The position numbers and the translations under genes were made by a program. Positions 17,547 to 26,170 of a stretch of 64,000 nt of DNA are shown here, piece after piece. The notes under the pieces are model-generated. The model saw only the letters and a list, made by a program, of their open reading frames with translations, was not told the origin of the DNA and did not search any database. Position 1 is the first letter of the stretch. The number at the start of each line of letters is the position of its first letter. The stretch is from Actinomadura chibensis NBRC 106107 (GTDB lineage: Bacteria > Actinomycetota > Actinomycetes > Streptosporangiales > Streptosporangiaceae), in assembly GCF_001552135.1 (NCBI RefSeq), contig NZ_BCQP01000069.1, forward strand, positions 1 through 64,000, in the 5' to 3' direction.

Positions 17547-18038
17547 TCAGTGGCCGCCCTGGTCCGCCGCGCGCTTCTGGGAACGCTCGATCTCCACCTC
17601 TGCCTCGACCCGTCCCACCCAGCTGGCCCCTTCGACCGACTTGCCGGGCTCCAGGTCCTTGTAGACCTCGAAGAAGTGCTGGATCTCCAGCCTGTCGAAC
17701 TCGGCGACGTGGTGGATGTCGCGGAGGTGCTCCATACGGGGGTCGGTCGCGGGGACGCACAGGACCTTGTCGTCGCCACCGGCCTCGTCGGTCATCCGGA
17801 ACATGCCGACCGCGCGGCAGCGGATGAGGCAGCCCGGGAACGTCGGCTCCTGTAGCAGAACCAGTGCGTCCAGGGGGTCGCCGTCCTCGCCGAGGGTGTT
17901 CTCGATGAACCCGTAGTCGGCCGGGTACTGCGTCGAGGTGAACAGCATGCGGTCGAGCCTGATGCGCCCGGTCTCGTGGTCCACCTCGTACTTGTTCCGC
18001 TGGCCCTTCGGGATCTCAATGGTGACGTCGAAATCCAA
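17547..18038 (-). CDS. ppa: inorganic pyrophosphatase, family I
   Basis: A 163-residue soluble Mg-dependent enzyme that hydrolyses pyrophosphate from biosynthetic reactions. It shows FDVTIEIPKGQRNKYEVDH, DRMLFTSTQYPADYGFIENT, the signature DGDPLDALVL with its metal-binding Asp residues, and IHHVAEFDRLEIQHFFEVYK. Length and architecture are normal. The frame is open far upstream, but TTG 18036-18038 sits six bases after GGAGGA and begins exactly where family members begin. It is divergent from dacB; both probably use the palindromic TATA-like box at 18122-18133. The same ppa/dacB pairing is known from other actinobacteria. Confidence 0.95.
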   Translation of the reverse strand: MDFDVTIEIPKGQRNKYEVDHETGRIRLDRMLFTSTQYPADYGFIENTLGEDGDPLDALVLLQEPTFPGCLIRCRAVGMFRMTDEAGGDDKVLCVPATDPRMEHLRDIHHVAEFDRLEIQHFFEVYKDLEPGKSVEGASWVGRVEAEVEIERSQKRAADQGGH

Positions 18039-18121
18039 GATGTCCTCCGCTCCCTGCGCGCGTGCAGTACATAGTCTTTCGGGAGCCCGTGGGCGAGGCC
18101 GACCCCACAGGCGAGTGTTTC

Positions 18122-18133
18122 CCTTATATAAGG
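18122..18133. promoter_or_regulatory. palindromic -10 region shared by ppa and dacB
   Basis: CCTTATATAAGG is a perfect 12-bp palindrome and the most AT-rich spot between the divergent ppa and dacB genes. A TATA-like -10 can be read on both strands, giving leaders of roughly 80 bases for ppa and 40 for dacB. Confidence 0.6.
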
Positions 18134-18176
18134 ATGTCGCACGTTGGTGAGTGCTGAGTGGGAGAGGGACGGTCAC

Positions 18177-19574
18177 GTGCCTGGACGGGCCCCCGCCCTC
18201 GTGGTGCTGTCGCTGTCCCTCCTTAACGTTTTCGCCGTCGCCGCTGGGCTGGCAGTGGTGAAACTCACACCTGAGCGGCACTTGTCCCCGCAGCCGCCTG
18301 GTGTGGCGGTGCGTGACATCGTGCGTGCCCCTGCCTCGACGTCGATTGCCGCAGCCGATTTGACGTCCGGCCGTCTGCCCAACGCGTCCGTCCTGGGCGG
18401 ACGGCTCTCTGCGCTGATCGGGGGACCCACCACGAAGATCAATGCGGTGGTCATCGACGCGGCGACCCGGCGTCCCCTGTTCGAGCGCCATGCCGACAGT
18501 CCCGCGACCCCCGCCTCGACTACGAAATTGGTGACATCGGTGGCGGCGCTTGCCTCGGTCGGTCCCGAGCACCGGATCACCACGCAGGTCGTACGCGGCA
18601 CCGGTGGCGGGATCGTTCTCGTCGGAGGCGGAGATCCTACCTTGACGGCCCTCCCCGCACGGCCTGACGCCGACCACCCGCCGTACGCCTCGCTTCTGGA
18701 CCTGGCCCGGCAGACGGCCTCAGCGTTGAAGGCGGCCGGTGTCCGGCGGGTGCGCGTGGACTACGACGCGTCGGCGTACCGGGGTCCTCGCACCGCGGCT
18801 GGGTGGAAGCCGAATTACATGCCCGATGGTGAGGTCGCACCCGTATCGGCCCTGACGGTCGATGAGGGGCGTGTGGCTCCGGGGGATCCGTCCAAGAAGA
18901 CCCGGGTCTCCGACCCGCCCGCTGCTGCGGCGGGGGAGTTTGCGCGGCTGCTGTCCAAGAACGGGGTGGGCGCGAAGGCAGGGCGGAGGACGTTCGCGCA
19001 GAAGGGTGCGGTGCGGCTCGGCGCCGTCCAATCACCGCCGATGTCCGCTCTGGTGGAGCATTTGCTGACCCACAGTGACAATGATGTGGCCGAGGCGGTG
19101 GCGAGGCAGGTTGCCATGAAGCTGGGCCGTCCGGCCTCGTTCGCGGACGCGGCGCAGGCCGTCGAGCAGGTTCTCGCCAAACTGGGTGTGGAAGCGGGGG
19201 TCCTGGTCAATGACGGCAGTGGGTTGTCCACCCGCAACCGCGTTTCTCCGGTTGCCCTAGCCCGAATCGTTTCGCTCGCCGCGGGTGAGGACCATCCCGA
19301 GCTTCGCTCGGTCATCACCGGCATGCCCATCGCCGGGTTCTCCGGGACGTTGAGCCCTCCGCGCTACACCGTGCCGTCCAGCCGGGCGGGTGCGGGGATG
19401 GTGCGCGCCAAGACGGGGACCCTCGCGGGGGTCAGCACGCTGGCGGGGCTCGCCTACGACGCGGACGGGCGGCTGCTCGCGTTCGCGTTCATGGCGGGGG
19501 ACGGGAAGGGGCCGGTGGATCCCGGCAGGCTCGACCAGTTGGCGGCTTCGGTGGCCGCGTGCGGGTGCGGCTGA
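18177..19574 (+). CDS. dacB: D-alanyl-D-alanine carboxypeptidase/endopeptidase, PBP4 type (peptidase S13)
   Basis: A 465-residue exported penicillin-binding protein that trims or cleaves peptidoglycan cross-links. The N terminus has a signal anchor (ALVVLSLSLLNVFAVAAGLAV). The active-site motifs of the S13 family are all present: STTK at 114-117 with nucleophile Ser114, SDN at 300-302 and KTG at 412-414. GTG 18177 follows GGGAGAGGGA by seven bases and is chosen over TTG 18144 and GTG 18147, which lie close to the promoter. It is divergent from ppa and upstream of the DUF2342 and tilS genes, the standard actinobacterial order. Confidence 0.93.
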   Translation: MPGRAPALVVLSLSLLNVFAVAAGLAVVKLTPERHLSPQPPGVAVRDIVRAPASTSIAAADLTSGRLPNASVLGGRLSALIGGPTTKINAVVIDAATRRPLFERHADSPATPASTTKLVTSVAALASVGPEHRITTQVVRGTGGGIVLVGGGDPTLTALPARPDADHPPYASLLDLARQTASALKAAGVRRVRVDYDASAYRGPRTAAGWKPNYMPDGEVAPVSALTVDEGRVAPGDPSKKTRVSDPPAAAAGEFARLLSKNGVGAKAGRRTFAQKGAVRLGAVQSPPMSALVEHLLTHSDNDVAEAVARQVAMKLGRPASFADAAQAVEQVLAKLGVEAGVLVNDGSGLSTRNRVSPVALARIVSLAAGEDHPELRSVITGMPIAGFSGTLSPPRYTVPSSRAGAGMVRAKTGTLAGVSTLAGLAYDADGRLLAFAFMAGDGKGPVDPGRLDQLAASVAACGCG

Positions 19575-19581
19575 CGTCGGG

Positions 19582-19590
19582 TTATCCACA
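19582..19590 (+). other. perfect DnaA-box-like TTATCCACA after dacB
   Basis: TTATCCACA begins eight bases after the dacB stop. It is identical to the classical DnaA box and to the copies at 32571 and 62098. Confidence 0.6.
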
Positions 19591-19798
19591 AGTTCGCGTT
19601 GGGGTTCCGCGGGGTGGCGGGGGCGGCGAGGGTGGAGGGGTACGGTCCGCCCCCGGGTGGGTGGGGCCTGGGGTTCCAGGTAATGGGGGTTTGGGGTGGA
19701 GTGTGGGGCGAGCCGTACGGGAGATAACCAGAACAGTTGTTCGTTGAACGACTGTGCAGGGCGCTCCGGCGCCACGTCCGAAACGTACGGTGGAGTAC

Positions 19799-20920
19799 AT
19801 GAGCGCCTCAATGATCGACTGGAACGTGGCGGTCCAGGCCGGTACCCGGCTCGTCAGGCCGGGGCCGCAGGTCAGCCACGCCGAGGCCCGTGCGGTCGTG
19901 GCGGAGCTGCGGGAACTGTCGAAGCTCGCCCACGGGCACGTGCGCGACTTCACCGGCATGGCCTCGGAGCTCGATCCCGACCCGGCGACCATCGTGGACC
20001 GGCCCGGCTGGATCCGCGCCAACGTGGACGGTTTCCGGGTGGTGCTCGAACCGCTCATGGAGCAGATGACCGAAGGGCGCAGCCCCGGGCCCCTCGGCGG
20101 CGCAGGCAACGTCGTGGTCCAGGCCGTCGGCTCGCGGGTCACCGGTATGCAGGTCGGCGCGATCCTCGCCTACATGGCCAGTCGCGTCCTGGGGCAGTAC
20201 GAGCTTTTCCTCCCGCCGGACCCGTCCGGACGGGCGCCGACGGGACGGCTCACCCTGGTCGCACCCAACATCGTCCACGTCGAGCAAGAGCTCGGTGTGG
20301 AACCGCATGACTTCCGCCTGTGGGTGTGCCTGCACGAGGAGACGCATCGCGCTCAGTTCACCGGCGTTCCGTGGTTGCGGGAGTACGTGCAAGACCAGAT
20401 GACGCGATTCCTGCTGGCCTCCGACCTCGACCCAGGTGTGATGCTCGACCGCATCAGGGACGCGGCGGAAGCCCTCGCGGACGCCGTGCGTGGTGGCGAC
20501 GCCAACCTCATCGACGCGATCCAGACTCCCGAGCAGCGCGAGATCCTCGATCGACTCACCGCGGTCATGACCCTGGTCGAAGGACACGGCGACTATGTGA
20601 TGGACGCCGTCGGGCCGGAGGTCGTGCCGTCGGTGCAGCAGATTCGGTCCCGTTTCCAGGGGCGACGCGACGGCGGCTCCAGGCTCGACAGGTCGATCCG
20701 CCGTCTGCTCGGCATCGATCTCAAGATGAAGCAGTACGCGGAGGGCTCGCGGTTCGTTCGCAGGGTCGTCGCCGAGGTGGGGATGAGCGGGTTCAACCAG
20801 GTGTGGCAGTCGCCCGAGACCCTGCCCACGCACGACGAGATCAAGGAGCCGATGCTGTGGATCGACAGGGTCGTCGGTCCGCGGGCCATCGACGCGCCGC
20901 CTGAGGCCAACCAGGCATAG
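19799..20920 (+). CDS. zinc-dependent metalloprotease-like DUF2342 (coenzyme F420 biosynthesis-associated) protein
   Basis: A 373-residue soluble protein of the DUF2342 family, found across actinobacteria that use coenzyme F420 and labelled F420-biosynthesis-associated on phylogenetic grounds. The zincin motif HEETH lies in VCLHEETHRAQFTGVPWLR. The C-terminal part has the family-typical RRLLGIDLKMKQYAEGSRF and FNQVWQSPETLPT. ATG 19799 follows GGTGGAG by four bases, so the in-frame ATG at 19754 is not needed. It sits between dacB and tilS, as in mycobacteria. Substrate and true link to F420 are not established; peptidase activity is inferred only from the motif. Confidence 0.9.
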   Translation: MSASMIDWNVAVQAGTRLVRPGPQVSHAEARAVVAELRELSKLAHGHVRDFTGMASELDPDPATIVDRPGWIRANVDGFRVVLEPLMEQMTEGRSPGPLGGAGNVVVQAVGSRVTGMQVGAILAYMASRVLGQYELFLPPDPSGRAPTGRLTLVAPNIVHVEQELGVEPHDFRLWVCLHEETHRAQFTGVPWLREYVQDQMTRFLLASDLDPGVMLDRIRDAAEALADAVRGGDANLIDAIQTPEQREILDRLTAVMTLVEGHGDYVMDAVGPEVVPSVQQIRSRFQGRRDGGSRLDRSIRRLLGIDLKMKQYAEGSRFVRRVVAEVGMSGFNQVWQSPETLPTHDEIKEPMLWIDRVVGPRAIDAPPEANQA

Positions 20921-20934
20921 CAACCCGGCACAAG

Positions 20935-20970
20935 AACCGGTCTAACCGGTCTAACCGGTCTAACCGGTCT
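20935..20970 (+). repeat. four perfect copies of AACCGGTCT
   Basis: The nonamer AACCGGTCT is repeated exactly four times head to tail. Each copy holds the palindrome ACCGGT. It starts 15 bases after the DUF2342 stop, upstream of tilS. Confidence 0.9.
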
Positions 20971-21052
20971 AAGAAGCGTCGTAAGAAGCGGGCGTGAAGG
21001 CGCGTGGTATTCGCCGTGGGGGTTTACCTTCGCGCGGTGGTAGAGATTTCCC

Positions 21053-22087
21053 ATGGGGCCTGATCCGGCAGTGGCGGCGGTACGTCTCGCGGTAAGGCGT
21101 GCTCTGGCCGACCTTCCGCCGGGCGTGATGGTGCTCGCCGCGTGCAGCGGGGGCGCCGACTCCCTGGCGCTTGCCGGTGCGCTGGCCTTCGAGGCGCCCA
21201 GGCAAGGGCGCCCTGCTGGCGGGATCACCATCGACCATGGTCTCCAGGACGGCTCTGACGAACGTGCCGACGCCGTTGTCCGGACGATGGCGGGCCTTGG
21301 GCTCGACCCGTCCGGGTCGGTCGCCGTCACCGTCGACGGCACGGGCGGCCCAGAGAACGCCGCGCGGGATGCCCGCTACACCGCACTCGACCAGACCGCC
21401 GTCCGGTTGGAGGCCACGGCCGTCCTCCTGGGGCACACCATGGACGACCAAGCCGAAACGGTTCTGCTGGGGTTGGCGCGGGGTTCTGGAGCACGGTCGC
21501 TTTCAGGCATGCCAACCGCTTTCCGCCGTCGAAGCGCTACGGGAGAAGGGCCAGAGGGGCACGGCGGGCAGGGTGTGCTCTACATGAGGCCCCTGTTGGG
21601 GCTCGATCGTGCGACCACGCGTAGGGCATGCGAGGCGATGGGGCTGGAACCCTGGGACGACCCCCACAACACCGATCCCGCCTACGCGCGCGTGCGCGTC
21701 CGGCACGAGGCTCTGCCCGCGCTGGAGAAGGCTCTGGGCCCGGGAGTGGCCCAAGCCCTGGCACGCACGGCGAGGATGCTTCGGGACGATGCCGACGCCC
21801 TGGACGAACTCGCCGTCCGGGCTTACGCCGACCTCCAGGCCACCCAGGACGGCTACACCGTGGCCCTACGCCTGGAAGGGCTCGCTGATCTGCCCCGAGC
21901 CGTCCGGACCCGCGTACTGCGGACGGCGGCGATCGACGCGGGCAGCCCACCCGGTACGCTCGCGGCCGTCCATGTCGATGCAGTGGATCGGCTGGTCACG
22001 GCCTGGCACGGCCAGCGGCACGTGGATCTGCCGGGGGGCCTTCGAGCCGTCCGGCGGTATGCGAAGCTGCTGTTCGGCCCGGTTTGA
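21053..22087 (+). CDS. tilS: tRNA(Ile)-lysidine synthetase
   Basis: A 344-residue cytosolic enzyme that attaches lysine to C34 of the CAU-anticodon tRNA-Ile, changing it to read AUA. The ATP pyrophosphatase P-loop is SGGADS starting at residue 32. Further family motifs are IDHGLQDGSDERAD, GHTMDDQAETVLLGLARGSG and MRPLLGLDRATTR, followed by EPWDDPHNTDPAYARVRVR. The C-terminal substrate-binding region is present but short, normal for actinobacteria. ATG 21053 has only a weak upstream site. hpt follows on the same strand, an association conserved in many bacteria. Confidence 0.95.
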   Translation: MGPDPAVAAVRLAVRRALADLPPGVMVLAACSGGADSLALAGALAFEAPRQGRPAGGITIDHGLQDGSDERADAVVRTMAGLGLDPSGSVAVTVDGTGGPENAARDARYTALDQTAVRLEATAVLLGHTMDDQAETVLLGLARGSGARSLSGMPTAFRRRSATGEGPEGHGGQGVLYMRPLLGLDRATTRRACEAMGLEPWDDPHNTDPAYARVRVRHEALPALEKALGPGVAQALARTARMLRDDADALDELAVRAYADLQATQDGYTVALRLEGLADLPRAVRTRVLRTAAIDAGSPPGTLAAVHVDAVDRLVTAWHGQRHVDLPGGLRAVRRYAKLLFGPV

Positions 22088-22212
22088 CCTCGCGCCGTGT
22101 GCGAACCGTCACACGTACCGCTGCACGGCGTCGTCGCGCGGACGGCGAAAGCGTCGCGCGGCGGGTGTCCGTCCCACCGGACGGGCGAGGTCTAAGCGAT
22201 GAGGGTGGGATT

Positions 22213-22776
22213 GTGGACGAGAAGGACCTGGGCACGGATCTGGCGAAGGTGCTGATCCCCGAGGCGGATCTGCAGGCCAAGGTGCGGGAGCTCGCCGGGC
22301 AGATCGACGCCGACTACGCGGGCAAGGATTTGTTGTTGGTCGGTGTCCTCAAGGGCGCCGTGATGATCATGGCGGATCTGGCGCGCGCGCTGCACTCGCC
22401 CGCGTCGATGGACTGGATGGCGGTCTCGTCATATGGGTCGGGCACGAAGTCGTCTGGGGTCGTCCGCATCCTGAAGGACCTCGACACCGACATCCTCGAC
22501 CGGCACGTCCTGATCGTGGAGGACATCGTCGACTCCGGTCTGACCTTGTCGTGGCTGGTCAGCAATCTGCTCTCGCGCAACCCCGCCTCGCTTGAGATCT
22601 GCGCGCTCTTGCGTAAGCCCGAGGCCGTGAAGGCCGACGTGGACGTCAGGTACGTCGGGTTCGACATCCCGAACGAGTTCGTCATCGGCTATGGACTCGA
22701 CTATGCGGAGCGGTACCGGAATCTGCCGTTCGTCGGCACGCTGGCCCCGCATGTCTACGGCGGCGGAGGGGCCTAG
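22213..22776 (+). CDS. hpt: hypoxanthine phosphoribosyltransferase
   Basis: A 187-residue purine salvage enzyme converting hypoxanthine (and usually guanine) plus PRPP to the nucleotide. The PRPP-binding loop is VLIVEDIVDSGLTLSWL. LLLVGVLKGAVMIMADL and the C-terminal VGFDIPNEFVIGYGLDYAERYRN (read in two pieces) are diagnostic. GTG 22213 follows GAGGGTGGGA; the open frame upstream to 22084 encodes only Arg-rich sequence. It lies 125 bases after tilS and precedes ftsH, the usual tilS-hpt-ftsH order. Confidence 0.96.
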   Translation: MDEKDLGTDLAKVLIPEADLQAKVRELAGQIDADYAGKDLLLVGVLKGAVMIMADLARALHSPASMDWMAVSSYGSGTKSSGVVRILKDLDTDILDRHVLIVEDIVDSGLTLSWLVSNLLSRNPASLEICALLRKPEAVKADVDVRYVGFDIPNEFVIGYGLDYAERYRNLPFVGTLAPHVYGGGGA

Positions 22777-23245
22777 CCTGGGCCATAACGGGGCCTAGCC
22801 TGGGTCGCGGGGACGTGGTTCCGCCCCTGGACGGCCCTCGCGGACGCTCAGAGCGCGCTGACGGTGCGTGAACGCCTCGGACGGCCACGGAGGGCACCCG
22901 AGCCGGGAACGAGCGCTAACGCCCCGGTCAGGGGCCCTGAGGGCGTCCTCAGGGAACAAGAGACCGTGACGAATCGTTGCAAAGGTCGTTGACGGGTATA
23001 TGGAAGGGATGCAGGAGAACAGCGTCGGCTGCGTCTTCTGCATCCTGCGGTGTACCGTCGATGTCCCGGGCCCTAGGGTCGGGGAGCCATACGAGGGAAG
23101 CCGCCGCGGCGGGACCGGAGCCCCTGGGCGCGGGCCCTTCGCGGGACGCATTGTTGGTCGCCCCGGCATCCGTCCCCCGGGACGGACGAGGATCGTACAC
23201 AGACGTTGGTCAGGAGGGACGGGCCCCGGAGGGGTTACCGGATAA
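22777..23245. other. long leader region upstream of ftsH
   Basis: No gene is supported. A 15-base direct repeat GGGGCCTAGCCTGGG occurs at 22768-22782 (overlapping the hpt stop) and 22790-22804. The most AT-rich part, about 22970-23005 (TTGCAAAGGTCGTTGACG, then TATATG), is the best promoter candidate for ftsH and would give a leader of over 200 bases. Confidence 0.45.
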
Positions 23246-25249
23246 ATGGACGTGAAGCGCTACTTTCGCGGGCCGCTGCTGTGGATCCTGCTGTTCGGCC
23301 TCTTGGTCGCCCTGGTGATGTGGGGCGTCAACCCCGGTCGTTCGTTTGAGAAGGTCGACACCTCCAAGGTCGTCCAGGAGATCAACGCTGGGCAGGTCAA
23401 GTCCGCCAAGATCATTGACAAGGACCAGCGGATCGAGCTGACGCTCACCAACGGCAAGCAGCAGCAGGCGTCCTGGGTCGACGGACAGGGCCTCCAGTTG
23501 CAGCAGCAACTGCAGCGGCAGGCCGACGCGGGCAAGCTGTCCGGCGGCTACAACGTCGACGTGCCGAAGCAGAGCTTCTTCCTGAACCTGCTGTTCAGCC
23601 TGCTGCCCATCGTCGTCATCGTGCTGATCTTCCTGTTCATCATGAACCAGATGCAGGGCGGCGGCTCGCGCGTGATGAACTTCGGCAAGTCCAAGGCCAA
23701 GCTCATCACCAAGGACACCCCGAAGACCACCTTCGCCGACGTGGCCGGGGCCGACGAGGCCCTGGAGGAACTGGAAGAGATCAAGGACTTCCTGCAGAAC
23801 CCGGCGAAGTTCCAGTCGATCGGCGCCAAGATTCCCAAGGGCGTGCTGCTGTACGGCCCGCCCGGCACCGGTAAGACCCTGCTGGCCCGTGCCGTCGCGG
23901 GTGAGGCGGGCGTCCCGTTCTACTCGATCTCCGGTTCGGACTTCGTCGAGATGTTCGTCGGTGTGGGCGCCTCCCGTGTCCGCGACCTCTTCGAGCAGGC
24001 GAAGACCAACGCCCCTTCGATCATCTTCATCGACGAGATCGACGCCGTGGGCCGACACCGCGGCGCGGGCCTCGGCGGTGGGCATGACGAGCGCGAGCAG
24101 ACCCTGAACCAGCTGCTTGTCGAGATGGACGGTTTCGACGTCAAGGGCGGCGTGATCCTGATCGCGGCGACCAACCGTCCCGACATCCTCGACCCGGCGC
24201 TGCTCCGTCCGGGACGATTCGACCGTCAGGTCACCGTGGACCGTCCCGACCTGGAGGGCCGCAAGGGCATCCTGCGCGTGCACGGACGCGGCAAGCCCTT
24301 CGCTCCGGACGTCGACCTCGACGTCATCGCCCGCCGCACCCCCGGCTTCACCGGTGCGGACCTCGCGAACGTCATCAACGAGGCCGCGCTGCTCACCGCG
24401 CGCTTCGACCGCAAGCTGATCGACATGGACACCCTTGAGGAGTCCATCGACCGCGTCATGGCCGGGCCGGAGCGCAAGACCCGGGTGATGTCGGAGAAGG
24501 AAAAGAAGATCATCGCCTACCACGAGGGCGGCCACGCCCTGGTGGCGCACGCTCTTCCGAACTCCGACCCCGTGCACAAGGTGACGATCCTGCCGCGCGG
24601 ACGGGCCCTGGGTTACACCATGACCCTCCCCATGGAGGACAAGTTCCTCACGACGCGTTCGGAGATGACCGACCAGCTCGCCATGCTGCTCGGTGGGCGC
24701 ACCGCCGAGGAGCTCGTGTTCCACGAGCCGACCACGGGTGCCGCCAACGACATCGAGAAGGCCAGCTCGATCGCCCGCAACATGGTGACCGAGTACGGCA
24801 TGAGCGAGCGCCTCGGCGCGCGCAAGTTCGGCACCGGTCAGGGCGAGGTGTTCCTCGGCCGCGACATGGGCCACGAGCGTGACTACTCCGAGGACATCGC
24901 GTCCGCCATCGACGACGAGGTCCGCCGGTACATCGAGGCCGCGCACGACACGGCCTGGGAGATCCTGGTGGAGTACCGGGACGTCCTGGACGAGCTGGTC
25001 GTCAACCTGATGGAGAAGGAGACCCTCTCCAAGGAGCAGGTCCTCCGGATCTTTGCACCGATCCAGAAGCGGCCGCACCAGAACTCCTACACGGGGTACG
25101 GCAAGCGCCTGCCGTCCGACCGTCCGCCGGTGCTGACGCCCAAGGAGCTGGCCCTGCTCGGCCCGCAGGACGTCACCGACCTGACCAAGAACAACGGCCA
25201 GGGCGGGGTCACCTCAGAGGCGGCCGATCCGGCCCCGGGCGAAAGCTGA
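23246..25249 (+). CDS. ftsH: ATP-dependent membrane zinc metalloprotease FtsH
   Basis: A 667-residue AAA+ protease anchored in the inner membrane that degrades misassembled membrane and short-lived cytosolic proteins. Two N-terminal helices (about 9-27 and 111-133, LLFSLLPIVVIVLIFLFIM) flank a small outer domain. The AAA domain has Walker A GPPGTGKT at 204-211, Walker B IIFIDEIDAVG and the second region of homology ATNRPDILDPALLRPGRFDR (in two pieces). The zinc site is HEGGH at 426-430, and a later Glu/Asp lies in the ATTGAANDIEKAS region. ATG 23246 follows GGAGGGG at a longish distance. folE follows after five bases, so the two are probably co-transcribed. Confidence 0.97.
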   Translation: MDVKRYFRGPLLWILLFGLLVALVMWGVNPGRSFEKVDTSKVVQEINAGQVKSAKIIDKDQRIELTLTNGKQQQASWVDGQGLQLQQQLQRQADAGKLSGGYNVDVPKQSFFLNLLFSLLPIVVIVLIFLFIMNQMQGGGSRVMNFGKSKAKLITKDTPKTTFADVAGADEALEELEEIKDFLQNPAKFQSIGAKIPKGVLLYGPPGTGKTLLARAVAGEAGVPFYSISGSDFVEMFVGVGASRVRDLFEQAKTNAPSIIFIDEIDAVGRHRGAGLGGGHDEREQTLNQLLVEMDGFDVKGGVILIAATNRPDILDPALLRPGRFDRQVTVDRPDLEGRKGILRVHGRGKPFAPDVDLDVIARRTPGFTGADLANVINEAALLTARFDRKLIDMDTLEESIDRVMAGPERKTRVMSEKEKKIIAYHEGGHALVAHALPNSDPVHKVTILPRGRALGYTMTLPMEDKFLTTRSEMTDQLAMLLGGRTAEELVFHEPTTGAANDIEKASSIARNMVTEYGMSERLGARKFGTGQGEVFLGRDMGHERDYSEDIASAIDDEVRRYIEAAHDTAWEILVEYRDVLDELVVNLMEKETLSKEQVLRIFAPIQKRPHQNSYTGYGKRLPSDRPPVLTPKELALLGPQDVTDLTKNNGQGGVTSEAADPAPGES

Positions 25250-25254
25250 CCGCG

Positions 25255-25995
25255 TTGGCAGATTCGCGGGATGAGGCGCCGGTGCACGAGCGGCCCGAGG
25301 ACGAGGGTTCGTCCTCGGGCGGCGTGTCCGGCGCCGCGCGGGACAGGTGGACGGCGGAGCAGGCCGCGCAGGACGCGGGCCGTGCCTTCGTCGAAGGCGA
25401 GGCGCGGATCCTGGAGGAGCCGCCGGGGTTCGACCATGCCCGCATCGAGAAGGCGGTACGCGAGATCCTGATCGGCATCGGGGAGGACCCCGACCGTGAC
25501 GGTCTCCGCGATACACCGGCCAGGGTCGCGCGTGCGTACGCCGAACAGTTCGCCGGACTGCGGCAGAGGCCGGAGGACGCGCTCACGACGGTGTTCGACG
25601 CCGACCATGAGGAAATGGTCCTGGTGAAGGACATCGAGGTGTACTCCGTCTGCGAGCACCACCTGGTGCCCTTCCACGGAGTGGCCCACGTCGGCTACAC
25701 CCCGAACAAGAAGGGGCAGATCACCGGCCTGTCCAAGCTGGCCCGGCTGGTGGACGTGTACGCGCGTCGCCCGCAGGTCCAGGAGCGGCTGACGAGCCAG
25801 GTGGCCGACGCGATGATGAGCGTGCTGGAGCCGCGCGGCGCGATCGTGGTGATCGAGGCCGAGCACCTGTGCATGACCATGCGCGGTGTGCGGAAGCCGG
25901 GCGCGAAGACCGTGACGTCCGCGGTGCGCGGCGACTTCCGCGATCATGCCGAGACGCGGTCCGAGGCGATGAGCTTGATTCTGGGCCGTTACTGA
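25255..25995 (+). CDS. folE: GTP cyclohydrolase I
   Basis: A 246-residue enzyme for the first step of folate synthesis, GTP to dihydroneopterin triphosphate. The catalytic core from about residue 65 has DPDRDGLRDTPARVARAYAE, the zinc Cys and His in YSVCEHHLVPFHG, GLSKLARLVDVYARRPQVQERL (in two pieces) and the second zinc Cys in EHLCMTMRGV. About 45 acidic, low-complexity residues extend the N terminus beyond the usual length. TTG 25255 lacks a clear ribosome-binding site. GTG 25282 after GATGAGG is an equally good start. It follows ftsH and precedes folP, separated from the latter by a terminator-like hairpin. Confidence 0.95.
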   Translation: MADSRDEAPVHERPEDEGSSSGGVSGAARDRWTAEQAAQDAGRAFVEGEARILEEPPGFDHARIEKAVREILIGIGEDPDRDGLRDTPARVARAYAEQFAGLRQRPEDALTTVFDADHEEMVLVKDIEVYSVCEHHLVPFHGVAHVGYTPNKKGQITGLSKLARLVDVYARRPQVQERLTSQVADAMMSVLEPRGAIVVIEAEHLCMTMRGVRKPGAKTVTSAVRGDFRDHAETRSEAMSLILGRY

Positions 25996-26029
25996 GCGTT
26001 GACCCTGACTCGGGGTCGTCGGCCGCGCG

Positions 26030-26060
26030 AACGGGCCTCAGCGTCGAGCTGAGGCCCGTT
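26030..26060 (+). terminator. hairpin between folE and folP
   Basis: A perfect 13-bp stem, AACGGGCCTCAGC (26030-26042) and its complement (26048-26060), with a GTCGA loop and no U-tract. It may terminate or attenuate the ftsH-folE message before folP. Confidence 0.75.
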
Positions 26061-26170
26061 CCGCCGTTGTGGAGCCGAGCGGCGGGGCCCGACGGGAGCC
26101 GTGAGGCGGCTGGGGCGGGCCGCGGAGGCCGCCGCCGCGCCCGGATCGGTTCAAGGCTTAGGGTTGAGTC

